64,000 nt of DNA, from the NCBI RefSeq assembly GCF_900299535.1, contig NZ_OMKE01000018.1:1-64000 (forward strand), read 5' to 3'. Source of the DNA: Aquimarina aquimarini (GTDB taxonomy: Bacteria > Bacteroidota > Bacteroidia > Flavobacteriales > Flavobacteriaceae). Position numbers and translations under genes: made by a program. Of the stretch, positions 26,759-36,095 are shown in pieces; positions within the stretch are counted from its first letter, which is position 1, and each line of letters starts with the position of its first letter. The notes beneath the pieces are model-generated. The model was not told where the DNA came from. It was given only the letters and a program-made list of their open reading frames with translations, and did not search any database.

Positions 26759-27636
26759 ATCGCTGCCTCCTCTTTTTTGTTGATACAGTAAAAGTAGAAA
26801 TCTTCTAGGTCATTATGAATAAGTTCAAACCCTTCTCCTGGGTGAGCGTCACTATATACACTCACATAAAACTGACCTCCTCTCAGGTAATTTGATAGTA
26901 CAGTATATTCATTCTCTAGAGCATCTAGTGCTGCAATATCAATTTGTTTTCTATATACCTTGCCATTTAGGGTGTCTGATAAAGTTTGCGGGTTGCCTTG
27001 TACCAGAATTTTACCTTCATTAAATACAGCCATGTTTTTGCATAAATTGGTCACATCATCTACAATATGAGTACTGAGGATTACAACTGCATTTTCTCCC
27101 AACTCACTGAGTAGGTTATGAAACCTATTGCGCTCTAGAGGGTCTAGACCAGCCGTGGGTTCATCTACAATAATCAGTTTTGGATTCCCTAATAATGCCT
27201 GTGCAATGCCAAAACGCTGTCGCATACCGCCAGAGAAATCCCCAAGGTTACGGTTTCTAAACTTATATAGATTTACCTTATTCAATAAATCTGCAACATA
27301 ATTTTTGCGCTCCTTGCTATTGGTGATTCCTTTTACCTTGGCAATATGGGTAAGCATCATTTCTGCAGATACCTTTGGGTATACACCAAAATCCTGTGGT
27401 AGATATCCTAGTATCTTGCGTAATTCTTGAGGTTGTTTAAAAACATCAATACCATCAAAATCAATCGTTCCCGAATCTGCCAATTGTAAGGTAGCAATGG
27501 TTCTCATCAATGTAGATTTACCAGCACCATTTGGCCCCAAAAGCCCAAACATTCCTTTTTCTAAAGTCAAGGAAACATTATTTAGCGCTTGTGTTCCATT
27601 GGGGTATGTTTTGTTAAGATTTTGTATGGTAAGCAT
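26755..27636 (-). CDS. ABC transporter ATP-binding protein
   Basis: 293 residues. Walker A is GPNGAGKST near residues 34-42, the signature is FSGGMRQR near 140 and Walker B is LIIVDEPTAGLDP near 160; the H-loop is in STHIVDD. The C-terminal 80 residues are the extra domain common in ABC-2-type ATPases. It drives the permease/M1 protein encoded immediately downstream with a 4-nt overlap. The gene is divergent from hemB across a 282-nt spacer. Confidence 0.95.
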   Translation of the reverse strand: MLTIQNLNKTYPNGTQALNNVSLTLEKGMFGLLGPNGAGKSTLMRTIATLQLADSGTIDFDGIDVFKQPQELRKILGYLPQDFGVYPKVSAEMMLTHIAKVKGITNSKERKNYVADLLNKVNLYKFRNRNLGDFSGGMRQRFGIAQALLGNPKLIIVDEPTAGLDPLERNRFHNLLSELGENAVVILSTHIVDDVTNLCKNMAVFNEGKILVQGNPQTLSDTLNGKVYRKQIDIAALDALENEYTVLSNYLRGGQFYVSVYSDAHPGEGFELIHNDLEDFYFYCINKKEEAAI

Positions 27637-27888
27637 ATTTTTTTAAAATTTACGGGTTTATACCATACTACAAATTAAAATTACTGTGATAAAACGTCTT
27701 TTTGTCTGTGTTACTTCAAAGGAAAAAATCATCGTTTTCTTTTACTGTATTTTTAAATCATAACAGGTATTAGATACTTCAATGTTAGTAAGATTTGTTA
27801 AGATTATGTTACATAATTTGAGTTTTTTTTAAATAAAATTACCTTTAGATGTGCAAGGATAACACGTCTGTGATAATAGATATATCAG

Positions 27889-27896
27889 TATCTTTG
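27889..27896 (+). promoter_or_regulatory. Candidate -7 box for hemB
   Basis: TATCTTTG, an exact TAnnTTTG match, 22 nt before the hemB ATG. No clear TTG at the -33 position; CTG lies near there. Confidence 0.5.
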
Positions 27897-27918
27897 CAAG
27901 ATCAAATTTATTGTTACC

Positions 27919-28893
27919 ATGCAACAACTTCGTAGAAATAGAAGATTAAGAACCAATGATGCAATTCGTTCTTTGGTTAGAGAACATACGATAACTCCTC
28001 ATGATTTTTTAGTGCCTTTATTTATCGTAGAAGGCAAAGGAATTAAAGAAGAAATAGCCTCGATGCCAGATTACTTTAGATATAGCTTAGACTTGCTAGG
28101 CAAAGAAGTCAAAGAATTATGGGAGATGGGATTAAAATCGGTATTACTTTTTGTAAAAGTTCCTGATGATCTCAAAGACAATAAAGGTACAGAAGCCGTA
28201 AATCCTGATGGATTAATGCAACGAGCTATCAAGACAGTAAAAGAAGCAGTGCCAGAAATGGTGGTAATGACAGATGTTGCCTTAGACCCGTATTCTGCAT
28301 ATGGACATGATGGTATTGTAGAAGAAGGATATATTATAAATGATGAAACCTGCAAGATACTTGCAGAAATGGCGTTATCTCATGCACAGGCAGGAGCGGA
28401 TTTTGTAGCACCTAGTGATATGATGGATGGGCGAATTTTGAGTATTCGTGAACTTCTAGAAAAAGAAAACTTTAAGAATACGGGCATTATGAGTTACAGT
28501 GCCAAATACGCATCATCATTTTATGGCCCTTTTAGAGATGCACTGGATTCTGCACCAGGGTTTGGTGACAAAAAAACATACCAAATGGATTTTGCAAATC
28601 GCGATGAAGCGATCAAAGAAACCTTGATGGATATAGAAGAAGGGGCAGATATAGTGATGGTAAAACCAGGATTGTGCTATCTTGATCTGGTACGAGATGT
28701 AAAAGATGTAGTAGATGTACCAGTAGCAGTATACCAAGTAAGTGGTGAGTATGCAATGCTCAAAGCAGCAGCAGAAAAAGGATGGCTGGATCATGATGCA
28801 GTAATGCTAGAACAGATCATGGCATTCAAAAGAGCAGGGGCACAGATTATAGCAAGTTATTTTGCCAAAGATGTAGTGAAACTTTTAGGTTGA
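27919..28893 (+). CDS. hemB: Delta-aminolevulinic acid dehydratase (porphobilinogen synthase)
   Basis: 324 residues, same length as E. coli HemB. Joins two 5-aminolevulinate molecules into porphobilinogen in haem synthesis, in the cytoplasm. The two active-site lysines are at Lys196 (MSYSAKYASSFYGPF) and Lys249 (VMVKPGLCYLD). The DVALDPYSAYGHDGIV stretch is the metal-lid region; it has no Cys triplet, pointing to a magnesium-type rather than zinc-type enzyme. Alone on its strand with its own -7 box upstream. Confidence 0.97.
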   Translation: MQQLRRNRRLRTNDAIRSLVREHTITPHDFLVPLFIVEGKGIKEEIASMPDYFRYSLDLLGKEVKELWEMGLKSVLLFVKVPDDLKDNKGTEAVNPDGLMQRAIKTVKEAVPEMVVMTDVALDPYSAYGHDGIVEEGYIINDETCKILAEMALSHAQAGADFVAPSDMMDGRILSIRELLEKENFKNTGIMSYSAKYASSFYGPFRDALDSAPGFGDKKTYQMDFANRDEAIKETLMDIEEGADIVMVKPGLCYLDLVRDVKDVVDVPVAVYQVSGEYAMLKAAAEKGWLDHDAVMLEQIMAFKRAGAQIIASYFAKDVVKLLG

Positions 28894-28935
28894 TTTCTTT
28901 TTTGATTAAAGAATCGGTAAAAATAGCTATAACGA

Positions 28936-28963
28936 TTGCTTGTAATCTAGTATAATACGTTTG
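28936..28963 (+). promoter_or_regulatory. Candidate promoter of the TerB-like/cytochrome/DinB cluster
   Basis: TTG at 28936-28938, a 17-nt spacer, and TACGTTTG at 28956-28963, a good fit to the Bacteroidota TTG/TAnnTTTG promoter. It lies 52 nt before the ATG at 29015. Confidence 0.6.
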
Positions 28964-29014
28964 CTCTGTCTAGGTTAAAATCAAAAAGGAAAACCAACAT
29001 AAATCATACACACA

Positions 29015-29401
29015 ATGGTAAGTAAAGACAGATTATATCAAACATTTGGAGAATTATTCTATGTACTGGCGATGCGGGATGGGGTTATTCAAAAAGAAGA
29101 GGTAGAAATACTAGAACAAATTCTAAAAGGACATCCTAGCGGTGCAGAAATTAAATGGTCTTTTGATTATGAAAGCAAGAATCAGAATGATATCGAAACT
29201 TTATATAAAAAAGTAATAGAAGTATTCTCTGATAATGGCCCTGATAAAGAATACGACTTTGTATTGTATGCATTGGCAAAAATTGCAGAAGCTAGTGAGG
29301 GGATGAGTGATAAGGAAGAAGAAATGGTGACTGGGTTTTCAAAAGAATTACTAGAACGATTTAAAAAAGATATAGAGAGAATAAAAGAAAAATATAGATA
29401 G
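29015..29401 (+). CDS. TerB-like small helical protein
   Basis: 128 residues, acidic, all-helical in appearance, no signal peptide. LYQTFGELFYVLAMRDGVIQ followed by KEEVEILEQIL is typical of the TerB/DjlA-type helical domain (an initial helix, then a D-G-x-I-x-x-x-E metal-like turn). Function of such stand-alone domains is not established; tellurite resistance should not be assumed. First gene of a three-gene run with a cytochrome c and a DinB-like protein; the next ATG is only 6 nt past its stop. Confidence 0.8.
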   Translation: MVSKDRLYQTFGELFYVLAMRDGVIQKEEVEILEQILKGHPSGAEIKWSFDYESKNQNDIETLYKKVIEVFSDNGPDKEYDFVLYALAKIAEASEGMSDKEEEMVTGFSKELLERFKKDIERIKEKYR

Positions 29402-29407
29402 CCATTG

Positions 29408-29818
29408 ATGAAAAAAATCCACAAATTAAGCATATTATCTGGTGTGATAGCTTTGTTTTCTGCAAGCTGTAAATCTGATAAAAAAGAAGAATCGACGATT
29501 AGAATAGGTACAAAAAAAGAACAAGTTTCTCCTTATGATTTGGGTAAAAGCGTGTTTAATGGTAAAGGAAAATGTTATACCTGTCATAAGGTTGATAAAA
29601 AATCTATAGGCCCTTCTGTTGATCAGATAATGAAGGTGTATGCAAAGGAAAAAGGAGACTTAACAGCTTTTCTAAAACAAAAAGCAGACCCTATCGTAGA
29701 TCCCGAAACATATGCTGTAATGAAAACCAACTTTGCGATCATTCAAACATTTACTGAAGAAGAACTTGAGGCGGTCAAAGTATATATGACAGAAGTAAAC
29801 ACAAACGAAACAAAATGA
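29408..29818 (+). CDS. Lipid-anchored cytochrome c
   Basis: 136 residues from the ATG at 29408; a TTG just before is in frame but unneeded. SGVIALFSASC ends in a lipobox, Cys21. One haem-binding motif CYTCH is at residues 56-60, and AVMKTNF near 100 probably gives the axial Met. This is a small class I type cytochrome, probably a periplasmic electron carrier. The gene overlaps the next one by 4 nt (ATGA). Confidence 0.9.
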   Translation: MKKIHKLSILSGVIALFSASCKSDKKEESTIRIGTKKEQVSPYDLGKSVFNGKGKCYTCHKVDKKSIGPSVDQIMKVYAKEKGDLTAFLKQKADPIVDPETYAVMKTNFAIIQTFTEEELEAVKVYMTEVNTNETK

Positions 29819-30333
29819 TACATAAACTAATGGTATGCTTTCTTCTGGTTTCTGGTGTTGCTATGTCACAGCAATCTACTCCCAAAGATGCGTTTTTAGA
29901 AAAGTGGAAAAATTCTAAGGACTATCTCTTGAAAATAGCAGAACAGATGCCCGAGGATCGATATAACTATAAGCCTACAGAGCGCGAAATGAGCTTTAAA
30001 GAACAGCTATTTCATATAAGAGGAAATATGCTCTGGCTAGGAACTACCTATTTCTCTGAAGAAAAATTTGATAGAGAACAATCAAATAGTAATTTGCCTG
30101 AAACTAAAACAGAAATTATTGAACTGGTAAGTGCTGCCTTTGATACCGTATATACACAGATACAAAATACAAAAGATAACGACCTATCACTTGAAGTTGA
30201 TTTTTTTGCAGGACCTAAATCAAAACTGCAAATCCTAAATCTCTTACAAGATCATGTTACCCATCATAGAGGACAACTTATTGTATACCTTAATCTAAAT
30301 GATGTGAAGCCACCAGATTTTGTAGGGTGGTAA
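29815..30333 (+). CDS. Exported DinB-family protein
   Basis: 172 residues. Residues 1-18 (MIHKLMVCFLLVSGVAMS) form a signal peptide, unusual in that most DinB-fold proteins are cytoplasmic. The four-helix DinB fold has three expected metal-binding His: one in LFHIRGN and two in HVTHHRGQ. These proteins bind a divalent metal and include thiol transferases; the substrate here is unknown. Translationally coupled to the cytochrome c gene. Confidence 0.9.
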   Translation: MIHKLMVCFLLVSGVAMSQQSTPKDAFLEKWKNSKDYLLKIAEQMPEDRYNYKPTEREMSFKEQLFHIRGNMLWLGTTYFSEEKFDREQSNSNLPETKTEIIELVSAAFDTVYTQIQNTKDNDLSLEVDFFAGPKSKLQILNLLQDHVTHHRGQLIVYLNLNDVKPPDFVGW

Positions 30334-30412
30334 TAATTTATACTAAGAACTCAAGGTGAGTTCTAATAATACATTTCAAAATCCGTACTTTAGTACCATA
30401 TTTAAAAATAAT

Positions 30413-31498
30413 ATGACCCTATTAATTATTTACGCCGTACTGTCTATTTTCTTTTCTTTCTTGTGTTCTATACTAGAGGCAGTATTGCTGAGTGTGACAC
30501 CAACTTTTATCAATGTAAAAAAGAAAGAAGGAAAATCCTATGCGACAACATTAGAGAATCTTAAAAAAGATGTAGATCAACCATTGATTGCTATTCTTAC
30601 TCTTAATACCATTGCACATACAGTAGGTGCGATCTTGGTAGGAGTACAGGCAGAACAGTTGCCATATAAGGTTGAAATATTAGGAGTAAATATGGTAGGG
30701 ATTGTCTCTACTATTATGACATTGTTGATTCTGGTATTATCAGAGATTATTCCTAAAACTATTGGAGCAACGTTCTGGAAACAATTGGCAAATTTTACCT
30801 CTAAGGCATTGATAATTTTGATTGCACCTCTAAAATATACTGGTATTCTATGGATATTACGTCTTACCACTAAGCTTATTGGTGGCAAAGGACATCATGG
30901 ATCGGTATTAAGTAGAGAAGATTTTACTGCAATGACTGATATTGCACATGAAGAAGGTGTTTTTGAAGAATCTGAATCCAAGGTGATTAAAAACTTGCTG
31001 AATTTTAAAGCAATTTTAGCCAAAAATATAATGACTCCCAGAAGTGTTCTGAAAATCGCTCCTGAGGATCAAAATATAGCCGATTTTTTTGAAGCTAATA
31101 AAGCATTGAGATTTTCTAGAGTTCCTGTATATAAAGATAATCCAGATCATATTACTGGGTATGTACTCAAAGATGAAGTGTACAAAGAAATGGCAGAAGA
31201 TCATCATGATAAAGTGCTAGGTGATCTAAGAAGACAATTATTTGTGGTAGATCGTAATGTTGCAGTACCTGATTTGTTTGAACAACTGGTAGAGCAACGT
31301 GAGCATATGGCATTGGTGGTAGATGAGTATGGATCAGTAAGTGGTTTGGTAACAATGGAGGATGTGATCGAAACTTTATTAGGATTAGAAATTGTTGACG
31401 AAAGTGATACAGATGCTAATATGCAAGATTTAGCCAGAAAAAACTGGGAAAATAGAGCCAGAAGATTAGGTATTCTAGATGACAAAAAAGAAGAATGA
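30413..31498 (+). CDS. CNNM/CBS-domain membrane protein (TlyC/CorC-like)
   Basis: 361 residues from the ATG at 30413, where MTLLIIYAVLSIFFSFLCS is the usual start of this family; a GTG at 30356 is in frame upstream. Residues 1-180 are the CNNM membrane domain (EAVLLSVTPTFIN and LSEIIPKTIGA), followed by two CBS domains (about 200-320; MTPRSVLKI and VDEYGSVSGLVTMEDVIETL). There is no CorC_HlyC domain. The family is linked to magnesium or cobalt efflux; the old haemolysin label is not meaningful. The stop overlaps the next ATG by 4 nt. Confidence 0.93.
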   Translation: MTLLIIYAVLSIFFSFLCSILEAVLLSVTPTFINVKKKEGKSYATTLENLKKDVDQPLIAILTLNTIAHTVGAILVGVQAEQLPYKVEILGVNMVGIVSTIMTLLILVLSEIIPKTIGATFWKQLANFTSKALIILIAPLKYTGILWILRLTTKLIGGKGHHGSVLSREDFTAMTDIAHEEGVFEESESKVIKNLLNFKAILAKNIMTPRSVLKIAPEDQNIADFFEANKALRFSRVPVYKDNPDHITGYVLKDEVYKEMAEDHHDKVLGDLRRQLFVVDRNVAVPDLFEQLVEQREHMALVVDEYGSVSGLVTMEDVIETLLGLEIVDESDTDANMQDLARKNWENRARRLGILDDKKEE

Positions 31499-31974
31499 TT
31501 GATGAGGTGCATATAGAAACCCCTTTGGGAATGGCTACTATCTCTGGTGATAAAGATGGTATCATTAGTGTTTCTGTCACCAAAGAATCTGCCCATTCCC
31601 CTTCTACAGATGTTCCATCTCATTTAGAAGGTGCTGTACTACAACTACAAGAGTACTTTGAAGGACAACGCACAGATTTTGATCTTAGCCTAAATCCTAT
31701 AGGTACAGATTTTCAAAAAAAAGTATGGGGTGAATTACTCAAAATCCCTTTTGGCAAAACAGTATCTTATCTAGATATTGCCAAGAGATTGGGGGATCCA
31801 AAATCGATTCGAGCGGCTGCGAGTGCCAATGGTAAAAATCCGCTGTGGATTATTGTGCCTTGTCATAGAGTCATCGGTAGTGATGGGGCTCTTACTGGAT
31901 ATGCTGGTGGATTATGGAGAAAAAAATGGTTGTTGGATCATGAAAATCCTGTAAAACAACAATCATTATTCTAG
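31495..31974 (+). CDS. ogt: Methylated-DNA-[protein]-cysteine S-methyltransferase
   Basis: 159 residues. The active-site motif PCHRVIG places the methyl-accepting Cys at residue 123; the DNA-binding part GKTVSYLDIAKRLGDPKSIR and the arginine-finger region RAAASANGKNP are present. It removes alkyl groups from O6-alkylguanine in a suicidal one-step reaction. Length is that of short Ogt/MGMT forms without the AdaA part. Co-translated with the CNNM gene. Confidence 0.96.
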   Translation: MIDEVHIETPLGMATISGDKDGIISVSVTKESAHSPSTDVPSHLEGAVLQLQEYFEGQRTDFDLSLNPIGTDFQKKVWGELLKIPFGKTVSYLDIAKRLGDPKSIRAAASANGKNPLWIIVPCHRVIGSDGALTGYAGGLWRKKWLLDHENPVKQQSLF

Positions 31975-32058
31975 TTTCTATCCAGTTTTGTTGTTTGTAA
32001 ATTTATTGGTGATTTCTCAAAGTTAAAAAGATACAAGCTATAATGTGTTAAAAAACTA

Positions 32059-32092
32059 ATTCCTCTAAAGAATGTCTAAACCCTAGAGGAAT
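32059..32092. terminator. Hairpin between convergent genes
   Basis: ATTCCTCTA at 32059-32067 pairs with TAGAGGAAT at 32084-32092. It lies between the plus-strand ogt and the minus-strand gene at 32148. No strong T-run, so a shared weak terminator. Confidence 0.5.
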
Positions 32093-32147
32093 GGTTATAT
32101 CTTATTTAACACTTAATGTGGTATGAAACAATACCTCATATGAATTG

Positions 32148-32558
32148 TTATAGTTGTGACTCTAAAACTTGAATTAATTTGGAAGTGCGTTGGTCTATCT
32201 GGTCTATATTTATATAGCTTGAGTGATCTATTGTTAACACCCCATCTGTAAAATCATACGTGCGGTCAGGATTTGAAATATCATTTTCATCCTTTATTTT
32301 TATTTTTGTGAGTGTTTCTTTGAGTGCTTCCTTACCCATGTCATCTACTGTAATGGCTGTAAATGCATTAATAATTGGAGCGAAATAGACTTTTGCAAAT
32401 GTGTCTTCCCATAAATGAGAATACTTATTTGTAGTAAGGCTCTCCCAGTTTATATCGAACTCAACATCGTATCCAGCGATCGAATTTATTTTATTCCTTA
32501 ATTGCTCATATGTACCTTCTTGAAATGTCTTTAAGGCTCTTTTTTCTGCTAATCCCAT
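32148..32558 (-). CDS. Small conserved hypothetical protein
   Basis: 136 residues, soluble, no signal peptide. KRALKTFQEGTYEQLRNKIN at the start, SIAGYDVEFDINWESL next, then DISNPDRTYDFTDGVLTIDH and a C-terminal helix (QIDQRTSKLIQVLE). I have seen similar hypothetical proteins in Bacteroidota but know no function. It stands alone, flanked by hairpins on both sides. Confidence 0.75.
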   Translation of the reverse strand: MGLAEKRALKTFQEGTYEQLRNKINSIAGYDVEFDINWESLTTNKYSHLWEDTFAKVYFAPIINAFTAITVDDMGKEALKETLTKIKIKDENDISNPDRTYDFTDGVLTIDHSSYINIDQIDQRTSKLIQVLESQL

Positions 32559-32651
32559 AATTAATCGAAATATTAGATTTTTTAAAAATTAATAATATCT
32601 CAAATTTATTTTATTTTCTATTACTGTTAGATACCGTTTTCAGTGATTTTA

Positions 32652-32673
32652 CACCCCCAAAATACTGGGGGTG
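32652..32673 (-). terminator. Terminator of the tricorn-like gene
   Basis: CACCCCC and GGGGGTG pair across an 8-nt loop, 42 nt past the tricorn stop on the minus strand. The stem is GC-rich in AT-rich DNA; only a short A/T run follows. Confidence 0.65.
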
Positions 32674-32714
32674 AAGTATCAGTTTTATTGAATTGTTTTA
32701 CTAAATGAATACAT

Positions 32715-35700
32715 CTATTTTGATCGATCCTCTGGAGAAGGAATAACCTGCTTAGGTTCTTTGTCTTTTTCTTTGAGTCGATTCATAACCTCGCTAATAG
32801 CTCTATCTAGCTGTACATCGATTCCTTTGGTATCTTCTCCTGGGTTTTCAGGAACATGAATATCAGGCTCAACACCATGACCTTCTGCAAACCAGGTTCC
32901 ATCGGGGTTATACATTCTAAAAGTAGGGACAGTAACATACCCGCCATCAATTAGTTCAGGAGCTCCAGAAATTCCGATAAGTCCTCCCCAAGTTCGTGTA
33001 CCAATAAGAGGTCCAATTTTTCTTTTCTTGAAATAGTCAGGAAAAGCATCACCACCGCTACCGCTCCATCCATTGATAAGCATCACTTTTGGTCCGTAGT
33101 GTCCTTTAGGAGGCCATGCCCAATCCTGACCTTCTCGTACCTTATAATAACTCAATAACGGACGGTTTAATAGCTCTACAAACCTATCAGGGATTTGTCC
33201 TCCGTTATTAAATCGTTCATCAATGATTAATCCATCTTTATGATGTTGTGCATAGAACATTCTTACCAATTCTTCCTGCCCATCTCTTCCTGTGCTCGGT
33301 ACATATATGTAACCTATTCGTCCTCCAGATTTTTCATCGACATACTTCCTCATTTTTTCTATCCATGCAAGATTTCTAAGTCTTGTTTCACTTTTGATAG
33401 GTTGTACAAGGTATTTTTTACTGTTTTTGCCATCAGAGGTTTTGCTTACAGTGATTTCTACGGTTTGATTGGCTTTTCCTTCTAGAGCAATATAAGGGTC
33501 TACATATTCTGATAAATCAATCCCGTTAACTTGTAGTATATAATCACCCTCATTTACCAAGATACCAGGTTTTCTCAAAGGAGACTTTATTTCTGTATCC
33601 CAAGAGGCAGGAGTAATGATCTTTTTTATTCTGTATTTTCCTTGATGCATTTCCCAATCGATACCTAGATATCCCATGTTTTTATTAGAAGCACGTACCA
33701 TATCACCTCCTCCTCTATAGGTGTGTGATGCATTCAATTCTGCTATCAGTGACCCAATGATTTTGTTTAGATCACTTCTACTTGCTGCATATTCAACCAG
33801 AGGTTCATATTTTTTTCTCATAGCCTCCCAATCCAAGCCATGTAATTTTTTGTCATAGAAAAAATCTCTTTCTAGACGCCATGCATCAGTAAAAATCTGT
33901 TTCCATTCTTCTTTAGGAGTAACAGTCATTTCCATTTTAGAAGTGTCGATAGGGTCTTTTATAGATTGCCCTTTGGCTACTTCTACAATTCCCATTTTTT
34001 CTTCACTGAATACCAAGATGCTTTTTTTATCAAACGAAAGCTGGTAGTTTTCTACATTATCGAGTATGGTTTCTTCTTTATCTTCTTCAAAATCATAATA
34101 TTTTAAAACTGATTTCTCATCTTTAGAACCAGTTCTGGGATGTTTTAAGAAAATAATTTTATTCTTGGCAGCACTTAATTGTCCACCGTTACCCAATTCA
34201 ACTGGTAATATGATCATTCTTGATTCGATTCCCTCAAGATCTACACGTAGTGGTTGTATTGACTGATCTTTTTCTTTTGTGTCTTCTTTTTTCTGATCCT
34301 TGGTAGCTTCTTTCTTTTTAGAACCTTCATTTATAGCAACGACATCATTTTTTAATTCGATAGGATGGATAGCATCTTTAGTAAGAGGAATGATCCCTAT
34401 TTTTGTTGCATTTGGATATATCCAGCTATTATCATAGTCACTATAAACAGGCTCAAAAGCTCTATCTGTACTGCAATAGATGTATTGATTATCTGAAGAG
34501 AAAACGGGGTTTGCATCATAGTAAAAAGCAGAAGTTAATATGTTCTTCTTCTTCTTTACAATATCATATAGTATAATTTGTTTATTATCGTTTTTATGAG
34601 AGTTGGCGTAGGTTATATAATTACTGTCATTTGACCAACTAACAGAAAAATCAGACAGTCCGTCTTGAAACAATTGTATCTCCTGATCTATTTCTGTAAT
34701 TGTATTGGTGGTTATGTTTGCTAGTTTAATATGCATCTCTTGATCTATAAAGACCAATTTTTTGCTATCTGGAGACCAGAATAATTGATACCTGAATCCT
34801 TGCCCTTGTTGTGCAATCTGTTTTTTGGTATTGTTCTTCAGGTCTTTGATCATTAGCTCATATTCTCCTGTCTTATCACTCCAATAGGCAATATATCTTC
34901 CGCTAGGAGACCAGCTAGGATATCGCTCTGCAACTCCACTGGTGCGGGTAAAATTATGAGTAATTCCATCTTTTTTTGGTACAGAGAATATATCTCCTCT
35001 GGCACCTACAATAATTCTATTACCATCTGGTGAAATACCAACGCTTTGAATGTATTTTTCTGCTTTTTTTACCTGAGGTTTTAGCGAGGTAAAATCTCCA
35101 ACTACATCAATTGATATGGCTTTGGTCTTTTTTGATGCTAGATCAAGTAGGTATAAAGTGCCACCAGCTTCAAAAACAATTTCTGATGTTCCTATAGATG
35201 GTCGTTCTATATCATACTCTGTAAAGAATGTTATCTGCTCATGCTGTTTTGATTGCAGGTTATATCGCCAGATATTAGATTTTTTAGAAGGACCATTGTC
35301 AGAGAGGTAGAATAAGTCATCATTATTCCACATAGGTAATTCATCATTTGCATTGTTGTTGGTAATGTTTTCAGAAGTAAGTGTCTTTGTGTTAAAAAGA
35401 TAAATGTCTGCGGCTGTTCCTCCTCTATATCGTTTCCAGTTTCTATACAATCTGGATTTGTCTGTCATGGCGATAAGGGTTCCATTGGTGTGCAGATCTA
35501 ATTCTTCGACTTTACTGATAGGGATTCTAAGGGGTAATCCTCCATCAATAGAAATTTTAAAAGCCTTAGAGAAACGTTGCTTACCACTTTCCATTTCTGA
35601 GGTATATATCAAAAACTTACCGTCTGGTGACCATCCTTTGATATAATCAGGCATGCCATGTGTGGTAATACGTTTAGGAATTCCCCCAGTTACAGGAATG

Positions 35701-35981
35701 GTGTAGATATCAAAATTCCCGTCATAATTAGCATTGAATGCAATCGTTTTTCCGTCAGGAGAAAACTTTCCTGTGATTTCCCGACCTTGTTTTGTTGTTA
35801 ATCTATGTGCAGTACCACCTTGCTTTGCTACAATCCAGAGGTCATCGGCATATGTAAAACATATATGAGAATTAGAAACATCTGGGTGTTGTATCATTTT
35901 TGCTGGCAATTGGCCATAATTTTGATTAGGTAAAAGATACAATAAGGTAAATAGCGCAATACTCTTTGCGAGATTTTTCAT
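32715..35981 (-). CDS. Tricorn-like exported protease (propeller + PDZ + S41)
   Basis: 1088 residues from the ATG at 35981, where MKNLAKSIALFTLLYL begins a signal peptide; the frame is open further upstream to 36092 without one. The N-terminal half has many WD/PD40-type repeats (WSPDGKFLIYTS, WSPSGRYIAYWSDKTG, WSPDSKKLVFID). A PDZ domain follows at about 760-870 (LGIDWEMHQGKYRIKKI, VNEGDYILQVNGIDL), then the S41/tricorn C-terminal protease domain with the Ser in GWSGSGGD around residue 970 and TWGGLIG after. Tricorn-type enzymes degrade peptides further; in Bacteroidota they are periplasmic and part of amino-acid scavenging. Confidence 0.93.
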   Translation of the reverse strand: MKNLAKSIALFTLLYLLPNQNYGQLPAKMIQHPDVSNSHICFTYADDLWIVAKQGGTAHRLTTKQGREITGKFSPDGKTIAFNANYDGNFDIYTIPVTGGIPKRITTHGMPDYIKGWSPDGKFLIYTSEMESGKQRFSKAFKISIDGGLPLRIPISKVEELDLHTNGTLIAMTDKSRLYRNWKRYRGGTAADIYLFNTKTLTSENITNNNANDELPMWNNDDLFYLSDNGPSKKSNIWRYNLQSKQHEQITFFTEYDIERPSIGTSEIVFEAGGTLYLLDLASKKTKAISIDVVGDFTSLKPQVKKAEKYIQSVGISPDGNRIIVGARGDIFSVPKKDGITHNFTRTSGVAERYPSWSPSGRYIAYWSDKTGEYELMIKDLKNNTKKQIAQQGQGFRYQLFWSPDSKKLVFIDQEMHIKLANITTNTITEIDQEIQLFQDGLSDFSVSWSNDSNYITYANSHKNDNKQIILYDIVKKKKNILTSAFYYDANPVFSSDNQYIYCSTDRAFEPVYSDYDNSWIYPNATKIGIIPLTKDAIHPIELKNDVVAINEGSKKKEATKDQKKEDTKEKDQSIQPLRVDLEGIESRMIILPVELGNGGQLSAAKNKIIFLKHPRTGSKDEKSVLKYYDFEEDKEETILDNVENYQLSFDKKSILVFSEEKMGIVEVAKGQSIKDPIDTSKMEMTVTPKEEWKQIFTDAWRLERDFFYDKKLHGLDWEAMRKKYEPLVEYAASRSDLNKIIGSLIAELNASHTYRGGGDMVRASNKNMGYLGIDWEMHQGKYRIKKIITPASWDTEIKSPLRKPGILVNEGDYILQVNGIDLSEYVDPYIALEGKANQTVEITVSKTSDGKNSKKYLVQPIKSETRLRNLAWIEKMRKYVDEKSGGRIGYIYVPSTGRDGQEELVRMFYAQHHKDGLIIDERFNNGGQIPDRFVELLNRPLLSYYKVREGQDWAWPPKGHYGPKVMLINGWSGSGGDAFPDYFKKRKIGPLIGTRTWGGLIGISGAPELIDGGYVTVPTFRMYNPDGTWFAEGHGVEPDIHVPENPGEDTKGIDVQLDRAISEVMNRLKEKDKEPKQVIPSPEDRSK

Positions 35982-36095
35982 GGTATAATTGTTTTTGTGA
36001 TTGATAAATGTTGTTTTTAAATAAGACTTATAATTTCTCAAAAATGTAAAAGTAAGAAGGTTGATTGTTATAGGTGTATGTAGAGTTAGCAAACA

